64,000 bases of DNA from Anadara kagoshimensis (taxonomy: Eukaryota > Mollusca > Bivalvia > Arcoida > Arcidae), in contig CM037861.1 in assembly GCA_021292105.1 (NCBI GenBank), positions 51,486,920 through 51,550,919 of the forward strand. Reading direction: 5' to 3'. Positions 44,524 to 57,678 of the stretch are shown here, one piece after another. How positions within the stretch are numbered: the stretch's first letter is position 1; every line of letters begins with the position of its first letter. A program made the position numbers and the translations under genes. The notes beneath the pieces are model-generated. The model did not search any database, was not told the DNA's origin, and was given only the letters and a program-made list of their open reading frames with translations.

Positions 44524-45099
44524 ATACTTATTAATATTATTATTATTTAAAACAATATTTCTACACTGCATTTATGACCCAAGTGCAAATTCTCACAATT
44601 TTGGGAAACATTTTGTTTCCATGGCAACCACATTACCCTTAAATAGGCCATATTCATAGAATCAGATGGTAAACAAACAAACCTCGAACTACATACAATG
44701 GCACACATTTTTCCCGAATCCTTAAATATTCCACTTTTTCTTTGTCAAGTAAAACAGGGTCTTGTTAGATTCATTTTTTCAGAAATTTGGGAAATGTGCC
44801 CACCATGCTAAAAGCACACGGCAATGTTTACCCAAAATGTGGTCTTGCCATAGGAAGTGTATGGTGTGGCGGAAGTCCTTACACCGGAAATATAGTGCTG
44901 TAGTCAATAAAATGACAAACCTTAGAACCTCTCACCTTGGCAATATTGCAAAGTACTACCTATTAACAAATTTAAATGAGCCTGGTCTAAGGAAAGGCCT
45001 CTGGGTTTGTTTTATGCACTACTTTGACCGTCCCACATCTGGCCTTATCACGACTGAGGTTTATACCATATGTATGTACATTACAGTCTATTTATTGTG
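44524..45099. other. Spacer; 112-codon frame not supported
   Basis: The region holds a 112-codon open frame (44762-45100) with no recognised domain, and its end runs into the repeat below. I regard it as chance. Confidence 0.4.
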
Positions 45100-46585
45100 A
45101 ACAAGAATTTAAGACGATCATTTTATCAATGCCTACAATATTCTAATACACATGCCCATACAAAAAGTAAACTTTTTCAGCTAATTAAACATTTCAGTAT
45201 TCAATGCATTTCTGACCTCGACTTTTAAACTTATGATTTCCAGGTATATATTAAAATAATCATTGTGTCAATGCCTACAATATTCTTAAACATGCCTAAA
45301 CAAAAGTGTATACTTTTCCTGATAATTAACTATGGTGTCTGTTATCTTACCTTTGAACCCATGGCCTTCATCTATATATCAAAATGATCCTTATATCATT
45401 ATTAAATGCCTATACAAAAAGTTTATATTTTTCTAGATAATTCTTTTCAACACAAAGGCACAAAAATAGATCAATGCCTTGACATTTGACCTTGATTGCA
45501 TTTTGAAAATCATTTCAAGCAAAACCCCATCTGTTCAAATAGTCTAGTTATAACAATTTTAAGACATTTTATAAAATTTTCAAAGTGTTACTGACCTTTG
45601 AACCCATAAGCTTCTTCTATATATCATAATAGTCATCATTTTAATACCCACAATATTCTTATAGACATGCATATACAAAACTTTTATAGTTTTCCAGATA
45701 ATTAGTTAAATCATAAAGATAACAAGAGGTCATGAGGCCCTGGGCGCTCATCTGAGAATAAATTGAATTCTACACATTTTCCAATAATGTCATGAATAGA
45801 AGGTTAACAGAGTTCATTATTAGTTCATATGAACTTGACCTAACTTTTGTCCTGAACATTGTTCTGGACAAATTATATGAAGATTGGACAAAAAATATGG
45901 ACTCTAAACGTGTTAACAAGGTTTTTCTATGATTTGACCTAGTGACCTACTTATTGACCCAACATGACTCATATACAAACTTGACCTTGCTTTGGTCATG
46001 AACATTGTTCTGGACAAATTATATGAAGATTAGACAAAAAATATAAACTCTAGAGTCTTAACAAGGTTTTTCTATGATTTGACCTAGTGACCTACTTATT
46101 TACCTAACCTGACCCATATACAAACTTGGCCTTGCTTTGGTCACGAACATCGTTTTGGACAAATTATAGAAAGATTGAACAAAGAATATGGACTCTAGAG
46201 TGTTAACACAGTTTTTCTTTAAGTGACCTGGTGACCTACTTATTGACCCAACATGACCCATATACGAACTTGACCTTGCTTTGGTCATGAACATTGTTCT
46301 GAACAAATTATATGAAGATTGGACAAAAACTATGGACTCTGGAGTGTTAACACGTTTTTTTTTTTTTTGATTTGACCTGGTGACCTACTTATTGACCCAA
46401 CATTACCCATATACGGACTTGACCTGAATATTATTCTGGACAAGTTTGATGAAGATATAACAAAAACTGTGGCCTCTAGAGTGTTAACAAGCAAAAGTTG
46501 ACGCACGACGCATGACACACACCGCACGACAGACAAAGACTGGTCACAATAGCTCACTTAAGCACTTTGTGCTCAGGTGAGCTAA
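45100..46585 (-). repeat. Minus-strand AGCTCACCTGAG-type element and its tandem core
   Basis: 45100-45715 is the reverse complement of the ~145-bp tandem core seen at 2340-3450. 45720-46585 is a full element with ends AACAAGAGGTCATGAGG and CTCAGGTGAGCTAAA, containing about four ~150-bp units (TTGACCTTGCTTTGGTC, GAACATTGTTCTGGAC, GACCTACTTATTGACCC). Confidence 0.7.
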
Positions 46586-47004
46586 AAAATAGGTCGACTT
46601 TGACCTTGATTTAATTTTATGAAATTTTCAAATTAAACAAAGAAACCCATTTTTTATGAAATAAACAAATAACACTAATGCAGATAAGTCAAAATAGCAC
46701 ATCAGATTTTGAATCCAGTTGTATGTTTTAGAAAATTTTTAATCTTTTAGATTTTTCAGTCTGGGAAGCAGTATCCTTATAAAAAGCCACACATGTCCTA
46801 ATTTCACATTTCAACAAGAACTTTTGCTCATTGGGCTATATTTTTTAATTTCATAAGAATCCATCCACGATCACAGTCTGTAGTTTCTGGAATACAACTG
46901 AGGAAAATCCCTAGATGGACAGACAGCCATACCATTATATGTTCAATTTGTTTCAAAATAGAGGTTTGAACAGTCTTTGATCTGCTCTAAAGGTACCATC
47001 AGAA

Positions 47005-47160
47005 AAACAAGAGCCCCATGGGCCTTACCGCTCACCTGGGGCTAAGTACATATTTCATGCAGAGGTTCAATGGTCAATAACATTTATTAAAGAGAACTCC
47101 TAATTTTCAGCAGTAAGGCAGAATTAAATGCAAGGATTTTTGCAAATTAATAATACCTTG
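47005..47160 (-). repeat. Right-end fragment of the same element family
   Basis: AACAAGAGCCCCATGGGCC, then CTCACCTGGGG and ATGCAGAGGTTCAATGG match 3548-3685 in reverse orientation. Confidence 0.65.
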
Positions 47161-47515
47161 TCCCGAGATTGCTACATCTCTAGATCCTAGTGTGAGAGAG
47201 TTTATCAGTTCACATGCCAAAGGTTAGTGGTTTTCTCTGAGCACTCTGGTTACCTCCAATATGCACACAATGACTGTCATTTCTAAATGCCAGGTGCTTG
47301 GCGAAAGAACCAATACCTCCAACATACGAAGCGAGATTGAGCTATGATAGTGGTGTATCAATAACAAGGAAGCTCACCACATACCGGTTTGTATACTGCC
47401 ATTGTATGTGGCAGGTAAAGAAAGCAATGCTAATACATTGAAAAAATACATATATTTATTTATATAATTCCAGTGTTGTAAATAAGATGATTCAATTATT
47501 CTAAGCCTGACACTC

Positions 47516-47949
47516 TCAAAATATTCTTTTCCAAGGCTCTCTAGTATGTATTTTACAATATTCTGCCTGTTTCATATATTTTTCTGATAGTTCTTTATTT
47601 GCCGGTAATTCTGTTCCTTTCTTGTAAATAGCACTTAACACACGACATGCTTTCCAATCTCCAAGGTCATTGCAAGCTTGTTCTAAATACCCTTTAGCTT
47701 TTTCAAAGTCCTTTTTAACAGTTCCTTCACCATTTAAATAAACAGCGCCTAATTCACGACATCCAGAACCGTGCTTTTTGTCGCATGATAATTGAAAATA
47801 TGACACTGCTTTAGGAATGTCTGGCTCTGGTCCTAACTTTTTTGTTGTTGTTAAAACTCCCAAGTTGTAACAAGCTCTGCCTGAACCATACTCACAGCCT
47901 CTCTCCAGGTATTCTTTTGCTTCTGGGACATCTACTTTTATTGCTTTAA
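47516..47949 (-). CDS. COA7: COA7 exon 3
   Basis: The minus-strand acceptor TATTTAG precedes 47949, and two bases complete a Val codon from exon 2. It encodes residues 86-228 with three Sel1 repeats and the C-terminal WKRIF. The in-frame codons upstream of 47949 are intron. Confidence 0.92.
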
Positions 47950-50900
47950 CTAAATAAAACAATAAAAAACTGACTAAAGCTTTTTTTAAATAAAGGTTTA
48001 CCTATCTGCATAATTAAGTATTGTTATAACTTTACTGACTCATATAAGACATTGAGTGTGGTGGAGTAATGGTGTTTTATGCCCAAGTCAATATTCTTTC
48101 ACTTCTATCAAGGCAGTCAGTTCTGGGAAACCAAAGTTCCTAGAGAAAACCACCAACCATGGGCAAGCAAACTAACAAACTTGGTCAAACTAGAATCTGA
48201 CTAAAATGGGATTCCAACGTACACAGGGAGAGATACTGTAAGCCCGAGCTTAAGACCACTTGACCATTGAGGCTCCTCATAAACATTTATAAACAAGATA
48301 CCCAAGAAAACTAGAAAACTTAGGCACAACAGGCCTGTATCAATCATCTGGACATAGAAACACAAGATGAAAATACTACTAATTTTTCATCTGCATGTAA
48401 ATAATGTCTTACAGCCAAAATAGTTGTAATTGTGAATTATTAGAACAATACCTATAGAAATGTTAAAAGCTAAACCTGTAAGAACTTGAATTCAACAATA
48501 AAATGGAGGAAAAACATTTTGAGTGCAAATGTAGCCAAGTATTGGCTGAAGCTTGACCATCTAGGTTAGAATCCCACTTGGGAGAGATCCTAGTGTGAGA
48601 GAGTTTGTCAGTTCACATGCCAAAGGTTGGCGGTTTTCTCTGAGCACTCTGGTTACCTCCAATATGCACACAATGACCAGCTCAATATAAGTAAGTGAAA
48701 GAAACTCACTTTGGGTATAAAACTCCATTACTATGTTTCCATTCCTGGTAGCCAAAATCGCCATTGGCTACTAATTTCTGAGGAATTCTTTCAAAAAGTA
48801 ACCTATTTTAGCAAACTTGTGCAAAAATACTTTAAAAAGGACTATATTTTCACAAATTTTGGAAATTTGGCTACTACCGGTAATTATTTTAAATTTATGG
48901 AAACCTAGCATTACATATTTACATTTTTAAAACCCAAAATTCTATGGTTTCAGAGGGAAAGATTTTCAATGAATTGGCCAAAAATAAAACCTTTTTTGCA
49001 TAACCTGACAAACTGAGTCAACAAAAATTACTTGGAAAAACCTGTTGCATAGTTGAATGGCCAGTTTTTAACTTTCAATGCTTAAAATTTGAACCAAATC
49101 AATACATTAACAGGCTTGAAATAGCAATTTATTGGTTTCTGCCATTTTAAAGTAATGGCTGCAATCTTATGATGGCCATTTTAAAAACTAGTAGCCAAAA
49201 ACCTTCCATGCAATATAAGGCTCATTGTTTATAGAGAAGATCAAAGTTTATGTACATATGAACACACACTTCACAAAGACATTAGCTCAGATGACTACGT
49301 TTATGCGCAACATTTAGGAAAACATTTACGTCACATTTACCAGAATAAAGTTGTTTTTTACTGTCGTGCTGTTGTACGGCGTAGTTGGGAAAATGGTGTT
49401 GTGGCAGGACCGAAAATTCGGGAGGGAGGGGGGGGTCAATCTATGCATAGTCCGACGGATGTTTTTTGGGAAAAGAAACAATGTACCAAACCATGTATTG
49501 CTAAATTAAATGGTAGAAAATAATAATTTCATAAATATATGAAAAAGACAATCAGTAATTAATATTTAATAAAGTCGTACCTGATCGTTTTGTCATTTCG
49601 GATAGAGAGAAAGTAGAGTTTAGCAGACCCTACCGTTGCTATGAGGGGATACATTCTAGCGGTTGTATGTAACTGGATCATTTGCTGTTAAATCTGGGTT
49701 TTAATAAACTGCTGTTTATCACTCACAATATTCCCATTCCATGTTAATGGTGAAGTATTTTAAATCCACATGTGGTCAATTGCACACAACACTGTACGAA
49801 TTATCTCCCTTTCACAAAAGTGAAATCTAATTGATAAACAGTATTAAATTATGACACAATTGCCTCAACATCAAAATACGTTATCATACCCTTCAAAATA
49901 AATTTAAATTACCGTAGATTTCATGAAGAATTAATTAAATCAACCTGCCATTGCTGTTTATTTCATAAAAAGTTACGATTTTACATTGTAGGACACAAAC
50001 TTCTCTGACTACTTTTTATTGTAAACACGAGATCAGTTCGCCAAATTGCAGAAATAACTGGATGCATCCCGTCGCAATATTTTACTAGATTCCGAAATGT
50101 ATTCCGAAAATTTATTCCAAATGTGCATATGTAACCAAATGCATTACCCGTCTCAGAATACATATCTCACGATAAAACAGATATATTTCTTTCATGCTCG
50201 TTTACCAGACGCACTATTTCCATGTGTACTCATATCTTATAATTTCATAGCAAAGAAGCCCGATATCTTGCGATAGCAAAGTACGCGTTCACTATCGTGA
50301 AACGCCGTACAAAAATGTGAACTGATGTGATTCCATATTCATATAGAAATAATAGTTGCACATAAATGTTTGGGGGTATCACGTGAGTGTGAGTGAGCGA
50401 GTAACGGGGTTTAACGTCCCAGTCAAGAATATTTTACTTATATCGAGACAACGCCAGCTATAGGCAAAAGTGCAGAAATTTTGCCTGTGCGTTGCGCTGA
50501 TGGCATTATACAGCAGGGTTCTTTAGCGTGCCAAGCCCACCATGACACTGGACCTCGTTTATTTTAAGTTCCCATCTGAAAGAACCGTGACTTTCATTTC
50601 GTAATGCCGAGTGCTTGGCGAAAGGGGGGTATCATGTGGTACAGCGATGATTGCCGGTGAACCATATTACTATTCATTACATGAGGTCTAAAGGATTTTT
50701 GAAAATAACGGTAAAAATCAATTTATCAAATAATGTGCTGATATCACTCACATAAACCTTGGGCACAAAGACTTCCATATTCACAACAGCTTTCAGCATA
50801 CTTATATTCATCACAGTTGACTTTGTACATTTCTGCGGCTTTCTTGTGGTTCCGTCTAATATGGTTTTCAAATTTTGCTAGGTAGTGACATGCTGCAAAA

Positions 50901-53448
50901 ATCAAAACATACCAGTGCCATAATTATACATGTTCTATCATTTAGAGCTGTCATTGATAGGAATTTTAACATTGATATATCAAATGAAAAATATATCGAT
51001 ATATCGAAATATCTGAAACTTGATTCAAATAGTTTATTTTTTGATAAATCTTTTACAGACAAATTATTTTTCACCAAAATTTGACATGTCTGGTGTCATC
51101 TTAAATGTTTCTAACATTACATGTATATGCACTCTATTTTGTATGTCGTTGGTTTTGAGATACATTAAATTGATGGGTTGTAATTAAAATACATTTACAA
51201 CCAGTTCAATCTAAATGTCATTGACTACTCCAACCTTGGCCATAAACTGGCAGCCATTTTTGTTGATATCGATACTCAATGAATGTATCGATATATTGTA
51301 TTATTGGCTTTTATCGATGATATATCTATATATCGATTTATCAATGACAACCCTACCATCATTACATCAACATATACAATTATGTAATCAAAAATGTTCC
51401 AAAGTTCTAAGCACACTTTAATAGTTGAAACTGATCATTTTAGTTAAACTGCATTGAAATTGTGATGAAAATCCCTTTAAAACATTACAAATCTGAACTG
51501 GGCAAGGCTTTCATGAAAGTAAAATCTCCAAAGAATAACAATATGGATTTTTTAATTTATCAATTAAATATCTATGTGTGTCAACTAATAAAGCAACATA
51601 TGTCAGTTATCTGAACATAACCAATCCATGTTGATCATTTTCACTATAACAAGAGTCTATGTTTCCATTCCTGGTAGCCAAAATCGCCATTGGCTTCTAA
51701 TTTCTGGGGAATTTTTTCAAAAAGTAACCTATTTTAGCAAATTTGTGAAAAAATACTTTAAAAAGGACTATATTTTCACAAATTTTGGAAATTTGGCTAC
51801 TACCGGTAATTATTTTAAATTTATGGAAACCTAGACAAGAGGCCAATATATATCAAATTGGCGGGACTTCCTTTACCACCCATTAAATAACATGTAAAGT
51901 TTTCAAAAAATATTTTTCATAAAAATGTTCAAAATGGCTTGAAGATGACTGAGTTGAGTAATGGTGTTTAACGTCCCAGTCAAGAATATTTCACTTACAT
52001 CGAGATGTCGCCAGCTATAGCAAAGGTGCAGAAATTTTGCCTGAGTGTTGTGCTGATGGCATTATACAGCAGGATTCTTTAGCGTGCCAAGCAGATTAAC
52101 ACGAGACCTTGTTTATTATAAGTTCCCATCTGAAAGAACCGTGACTTTTATTTCGTAATGCCGAGTCCCTACACACTTTCAAGTCTTGGGTCAGACCTGG
52201 CCGGGGATCGAACACACAACCTTCAACTTACAGAGCGAGCACTCTACCAACTGAGCTACCGCAGTGGTTTGTTCAAAATGGCTTAATTACTTAATTTTTA
52301 AGCTTTTCCGGTGGGAATAAACATTTTATTGTACTTGAAAGTACAAATGGAAACTTCTTTAAATCTTAATAGATTCAAACACCAGCCACGTATGACCAAG
52401 ACTTGAAAGTAGGTCAAGCACTCGGCATTTTGAAATGAAAGTCATGGTGTCCTTTGGAAGAAACCCTAAAAACTGATGACCTGTGTCACAGCATGGCACA
52501 TTAAAGAATCCTTCCTGCACATTGGCTATGTTTCCATTCCTGATAGCCAAAATCGCCATTGGCTACTAATTTCTGAGGAATTCTTTCAAAAGTAACCCAT
52601 TTTAGCAAATTTGTAGAAAAATACTTTAAAAAGGACTATATTTTCACAAATTTTGGAAATTTGGCTACTAATTATTTTAAATTTATGGAAACCTAGCATT
52701 GGGGCTTTATAATTACAAAATAAATGTTACGGACAAAACTCCATTTGAGGAGAAAAAGGGGATTGCTTCTAAGTTCTAACAACATTCTGACAGTAACAGG
52801 TATTATATAATTAAAACACCCTGTGCCCTGAGTGCACTATACAAAGGTAAAAATTTCTGCTGCCATCTATAGCCGGTGATGTCTCAATATGAGCGATATA
52901 TTCTTGACTAGGTTGTAAAACCCATTTCAATCAGTTAATAATTTTACTACTTTAAGACCAAAGTTGATTGATTTAAATACAGTTGCAATAACAATGTGTC
53001 ACCCTTTTTATAATCTACAACATGTGTACATAAGATTTATCTCCCCTTGTCTACTTATGTGAAAATGACAATAATCTAAACAAGATGGATAGACACTTGG
53101 ACAGGATAGTATTATTAAATATTATAATTAATATACAAATATAAACAAAAAAGTAAGAGACCGTTGTAAAATATGAAATTAAAGTAAAAAACTAAAAAAT
53201 ATCATGTGGTCACAGCACCTTACATAAGACCCGATCCGGTAAATATTAGGTAACCGGAAAATCCTGATAATTTTAGTTATGGTCATAATTTTTGGACACG
53301 TATATCTGAAACCCTAAGTTCCATACAAACCCTCGGGGTCTTTCTCTTTAAGACACTCGAATTTAAATTGTATTTCGGTGTCTTTATACTCTTCGGGCAA
53401 TGGGGGCAGTTTACGTTTAGGTTGCTCCATCTTTCGACTTTCTGGCAT
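47516..53448 (-). CDS. COA7: COA7-like Sel1-repeat cytochrome c oxidase assembly factor
   Basis: Three minus-strand exons, 53448-53331, 50892-50758 and 47949-47516, join in frame (both introns phase 1) into 228 residues plus stop. The family is known as a mitochondrial intermembrane-space protein needed for respiratory complex assembly. Visible: an N-terminal charged segment ending KEKDPE-A-CHYL, then about four Sel1-like helical repeats with paired Cys (for example YLERGCEYGSGRACYNLG near 95-115, SYFQLSCDKKHGSGCRELG near 135, and GYLEQACNDLGDWKACRVL near 172). The length is close to the vertebrate protein (about 231). A second in-frame ATG at codon 7 (53430) has a stronger context and may be the true start. 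Confidence 0.92.
48059..48280 (-). mobile_element. SINE with Leu/Ser-type tRNA head
   Basis: On the minus strand it starts GAGCCTCAATGGTCAAGTGG and has TTGGAATCCCA; the tail GGAGTAATGGTGTTTTATG (plus strand) lies near 48062. It is in COA7 intron 2. Confidence 0.65.
48530..48735 (+). mobile_element. SINE with Leu/Ser-type head
   Basis: GTTAGAATCCCACTTGGG, then CACTCTGGTTACCTCCAAT and the tail CTCAATATAAGTAAGTG. A similar body piece lies at about 47200-47350. The right end abuts the MITE at 48729. Confidence 0.6.
48729..48908. mobile_element. ~180-bp MITE (GTTTCCAT family)
   Basis: Starts CTATGTTTCCATTCCTGG and ends TTATGGAAACCTAG. It shares over 90% by eye with 51654-51834 and 52525-52696. 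All three full copies lie in COA7 introns. Confidence 0.8.
48909..50388. other. COA7 intron sequence, no other gene seen
   Basis: AT-rich sequence with a G-rich run at about 49420-49435 and no splice-supported exon. ATTATCTCCCTTTC near 49800 is the common mollusc motif. Confidence 0.4.
50389..50625 (-). mobile_element. SINE, head missing
   Basis: The tail (GGGGTTTAACGTCCCAGTC) and body match 786-1122 closely, but the copy stops after GCTTGGCGAAAGG without the tRNA head. Confidence 0.75.
50758..50892 (-). CDS. COA7: COA7 exon 2
   Basis: The minus-strand acceptor TTTTTGCAG precedes 50892 and donor GTTTAT follows 50758 (135 nt, phase 1 at both ends). It encodes CHYLAKFENHIRRNHKKAAE and the following Cys-containing repeat through SLCAQ. 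It aligns with the second Sel1 region of COA7. Confidence 0.9.
51654..51834. mobile_element. ~180-bp MITE (GTTTCCAT family)
   Basis: CTATGTTTCCATTCCTGG to TTATGGAAACCTAG. It differs from the copy at 48729 by few substitutions. Confidence 0.8.
51949..52267 (-). mobile_element. tRNA-derived SINE
   Basis: Complete minus-strand copy: tail at about 51955 (GAGTAATGGTGTTTAACG), head ending at 52267 (CCACTGCGGTAGCTCAG on the minus strand). Near-identical in structure to 786-1122. Confidence 0.82.
52380..52945 (+). mobile_element. SINE body interrupted by a GTTTCCAT MITE
   Basis: SINE body 52380-52524 (GACCAAGACTTGAAAG to CCTTCCTGCACATTG) is followed by the MITE 52525-52696. The SINE 3' half appears at about 52805-52945 (GCCCTGAGTGCACTATAC to CCATTTCAATCAG). 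The order suggests insertion of the MITE and further sequence into a SINE. Confidence 0.6.
53331..53448 (-). CDS. COA7: COA7 exon 1
   Basis: ATG at 53448 (MPESRK) or 53430 (MEQPKRKL, context AAGATGG). The frame is open to donor GTTTGT after 53331, with phase 1. It ends KEKDPE, matching the conserved start of the first COA7 repeat. Confidence 0.88.
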
Positions 53449-56196
53449 TGGTTAATCACTTCTTGTTCTTAGATTTGGATTTTCCTCGATTATTTTTGCG
53501 CACCGCTACTGTTTGATGACTAGACGTCTTCAAAAGTATAAAATCTTAAAAATTCAAAAGTCTACAAGTACATACTAAACCTAAAGTCTGTATAAACATT
53601 TTGTGACAAAAAACTGTCATATTTCCAGACAATGGTACACTTAACGCAGGCTGACCAATTCGACGTATTTATCAGCCGCACGGTTTTTGACGGATATGTA
53701 CCATACTGAAACGGACGGACGGGTAAAATGAAAAGGTCAAATTAGACAGATTTTTCACGTTTTGACGAGTTTTTATATTCAAAGTACTAAAAATTCGGAC
53801 TTGTTGTATGGAAATAGTACTAAAATCAAACACAATGATAAAAAAACCTTAATGACAACATGCCCACTAAAATGTGCCGACCACAGGGGTCAGTTTCTTA
53901 ATAAAATATAAAAATACCCATAATAGTATATAAAAAAGAGTTGTTTTTTTATTGTGAAACTTGCCCCTGTGGTACCGATCTGGACAAATAAATAAATTTG
54001 ATCGGTCAACCTAATAGTAATAACTAGCCTCAGCAGGTATAGAGACAGATGCTGAAGACTTAAAGATATGAAATTTTATACGGCCAGTGACACCAGATCG
54101 ACAGTTTTAAGTTGCATTTTCATTTTATTGCAAGAATATAGATATAACACCAAAAAAATGTGATTTGAAAAATAATATACGATCCGATATTTTGATTGGA
54201 TCGGTGGGTCGTTTTAAATAGGTAAAATGGTTGATGTTTATTATGATTCGGTTAAATTTAAAAAATGATTGACTTTTGTACTTTAGTGGGTGAAATAACA
54301 TATGAGGATTTCTTTGTACCAGAAATATATCCCAGTGTATTATGTATTATTATGTAATATTTTTCTGATTTGTTGCGCCTGTTCGGTAATTAATGACGAT
54401 GTGGTCACGGGTGTAAAGTCCGTTATATAACTGCCTTGATCCTCTCAAGCTGCCTAGATTGGTTGGTTGTAATCACGGTTGCTTAACGTGGCGTTTGCAT
54501 TTTTTATATTCGCGATGAGAGAAAATTAAAAATTCTCCCATGATTAATCTAAGAACAAGTTAATGCCATGATATGCAAGTCCCTTGTGTTAGCGCACACT
54601 CATGGCGACTTTAACGTGCTAGCTCACAGTACCGGAGCAAGTACACTGCAGCCAGAAAAAAATATTTCGAATTTGCAAAATAATTATTGTGTAAATTCGC
54701 AAAAACTATTTCTTATTTTCGCACTTACGATAATTACAAATGTGCGGAATAGTATTTCGAAAATACTGCTGTATTGCGAACACAATAAACTTTTCACATA
54801 TATCACTATGTATAGTATTTCGTACCTTGTTAATTATCTTTAGTGCAAAAATATGTATATATGTATTGTGAATTTACGGAATCGCTTTTGCGAAGTAAAG
54901 AATTACAAAGTCAACTATTCCTTAATTACGAACAACTAATGCTAATATTCTAAATACTCATTCGAAAATACCACATACCTTGTGAATATACTAATTCGAA
55001 ATACTAACACGCTGACCAATTCGACGGATTTCAAGTATCCGTTTTTGATGGTTTTTTTTAATTAAAAGTACTAAAAACTTGGACTTTTCGTATGGAAATT
55101 GTACCAAATTCAAACACTTAACGATCAAAAGTACCTAAATGGCAACCTTGCGCACTAAAAGTATACCTATCCGGACAAAAAAATAAATTTTACTGGCATT
55201 TAATACAGTGTCGCTGCTGATACTATTTCGAAATTACGAAATAATTTTTTACACATGTCACCTTACGGGCTACGTTAACACCTGTTCCACCGTGATAATT
55301 ATTAATAAAATAGATTTAATTATAACATGTGTTCGAAAATACAAAATAACTGTTTTGAATATTCGAATTACTATTTCCAAATATGAAATAACCTTTTTTA
55401 CATATGTCACCTTACGGAATCTGTTAACACCCGTTCTGCGTTGCAAAAATTAGATTACATTTAATTTTGACGATTTTTAATAATATAAAAAACCACTCAA
55501 GTAAAAAGTAAAATATACGGAAATAAATTAAACTGATTTAAAACAGATACGGTGTTACGTACGAGTCTGTAGATTACTGACGTGATTGATCAGTGTCATT
55601 CATACTTATGTCCAGTTATTTATCCCACAAATCAAATATACCTTATAAAGTATGGGGAGGCTAATTTAAGTGACTCAGATAAGCTGTGAAACCTTAAATA
55701 TAGCTAGGTAAAATCAATATTACACTAAATATTAAGTCACGTGCACATTCCTTTTTATACAAATCTAAAAATCCTGAAAAAACCGTCATTAAATCTTAAT
55801 TTTAAAACAAATAAAATAATGATTTTTTATTTTTTATTATTTTTTTCTATATATCCTCAATTTGAAATAAATACAGGTATGTACAGTTATTGTCATTTTC
55901 CTTTGCCAGCACCTCAGATAAAACACTGGCGGATTTTTATCTCTGTTCACATGAGTATGCATATTCATATGGCCTAAGGTTTGTTTAATACGAAGTCCAC
56001 AATCATTTTCTCTCTCTAGGTTTTAGTCGGTTTTATCTCGGGATAAATCGACAGGTGTGACAGATTCGATAGTCATTACGTAAAGGAAGTGTTTCAGGTG
56101 TAGTCTAGTCAAATTTCTGGTACAAATTTAGGAATACGTGAAAAAACATCAAAATAATGAAATAAGTGATACGTTTTTATGAAATGACTTTTAACA
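53449..56196. other. Intergenic region between COA7 and USH1G-like gene
   Basis: The two genes are divergently oriented, so both promoters lie here. The sequence carries a duplicated block (GCTGACCAATTCGACG at 53650 and 55012, with following TACTAAAAA-TTGGACTT parts), an R2 fragment at about 54465-54640 and AT-rich TTCGAAATA-type repeats (54650-55450). No other gene is seen. Confidence 0.5.
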
Positions 56197-56363
56197 ATGG
56201 CAGAAGGCAGGTTCCACAAGGCAGCCCAAGATGGTAATTTGGACATATTAAGAGTAGCGACAAGGAGGGACCTCAATGCTGGGGACGAAGATGGCATGAC
56301 CCCAACGATATGGGCAGCGTATCATGGGAATTTAGAAGCTCTACGGATGATACTTGGCCGTGG
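56197..56363 (+). CDS. USH1G: USH1G/ANKS4B-like ankyrin scaffold protein, first exon
   Basis: ATG at 56197 opens 55 codons plus two bases to donor GTAAGG. The product starts [20 protein letters not shown] and continues with [20 protein letters not shown], two ankyrin repeats very close to the N-terminus of USH1G (SANS) and ANKS4B. These proteins are scaffolds that bind harmonin in hair-cell stereocilia or microvilli complexes. Earlier ATGs at 56180 and 56184 are out of frame or stop at once. No further ankyrin exon was found up to 64000, so the first intron exceeds 7.6 kb or exons were missed. USH1G versus ANKS4B cannot be separated from this exon. Confidence 0.88.
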
Positions 56364-56709
56364 GTAAGGCATTTAAATAATTAATCTTATATTCGTGGGT
56401 TATCTTTACCAGATAAAAGTGATTCATCATTGAAACAGGCACGTGTGACGTGTGAATTTTTGTAAAGGCCCATTTCAGAAAAATATTATATTTTACCGGC
56501 GATAATTGTTCAGTTCCAAATGTTTCTACATCATCATTTCAAAATTTCAATACGAGTAACCATATTTCAAATTTTCACCATTCGTAAACTACAGCTTTTT
56601 CAATAAAACCGACACCCAACCTACAAACCATTGGTATATTCTATTTTTATTTTTATCAAAACTGACACCCAAAATATTGGTATATATCTATTTCACCTGT
56701 TTGTACTTT

Positions 56710-56748
<39 letters not shown>

Positions 56749-56750
56749 TC
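56710..56750. repeat. (TTTA)n microsatellite
   Basis: About ten TTTA units in the intron of the USH1G-like gene. Confidence 0.9.
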
Positions 56751-57059
56751 AGGCTAGTTAAGAGTACATGGTGAACTTTAGTTCCGTCTTGAAGCAATTG
56801 CATTACAAGAAAACAAACGATGTATAAATTATCAACAATAATTATTTTAATAAATCACTATATATATCTATATAAATTCAAACATTTACCTGATGACGAT
56901 AATAATTATAAACCGTCACACTTCATTATTCCCCGCCCTTCGGGGCAGTAAAATGATGTTATACATATCATTATAGGTCCATATAACGGACAGTCAAAAG
57001 TGATCGTTATCACACAACAGATGACCATTAAGTAAATGAAGTGAGAAAAGATTAACTTC

Positions 57060-57330
57060 TGTTTAATGGACAGGACTGTCCTTCAAAACTAGGTTAACAA
57101 TTTTGACAATATCGATGTCAATTTCAATTTTTGACCATTTCAATTTTGACCATATCACAAACTGTTTCAAATTTTTACCATAACAATGTCCATTTCAATT
57201 TTGACCATATCCACACTGTTTCAATTTTTGACCACATCAATGCCCATTTCAATTTTGACCATATTACTAACCATTTAAATTTTTGACCATACAATGTCCA
57301 TTTTAATTATGGCCATATTACTGACCTTTT
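57060..57330. repeat. ~60-bp minisatellite (TTTTGACCAT type)
   Basis: ATGTCCATTTCAATTTTGACC and TGTTTCAATTTTTGACC alternate, giving a two-part unit repeated about 4.5 times. Confidence 0.75.
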
Positions 57331-57678
57331 CAATTTTTCCTCAAGTGATTGTTTTTATCATATCATTTAGAATATCACAATAAAAATATGACGGAGAAGA
57401 ATCTATACTTATAACAAGACACGGGGTTTTCACTGGAAAACGAACCACACCCATTTCAAATGATATGTATCGTAAGAACTTTGTGAAATTAAAAATGTGA
57501 TGGAAAAGAATCCACACGAGGTTTCCAAACTAAAACTAAACACACCCATCAGACATATCATTTTTACACCTGATGGGAATTTAGATGTCTGTTTCATGAA
57601 ATAGCCAACACTCCTTAAAATTATGACAAGGTGTAATTTCAACTTTCAACTAATTACACCTTACTGTATTCTACTGTA
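57331..57678. other. Intron stretch with a weak duplication
   Basis: TGACGGAGAAGAATC and TGATGGAAAAGAATCC with following AAC-rich blocks suggest an old ~120-bp duplication. No gene seen. Confidence 0.35.

Noticed and set aside
44762..45100. 112-codon plus-strand frame near the locus 3 end
   Set aside because: No recognised domain, no Kozak or splice support, and its end enters an interspersed repeat.
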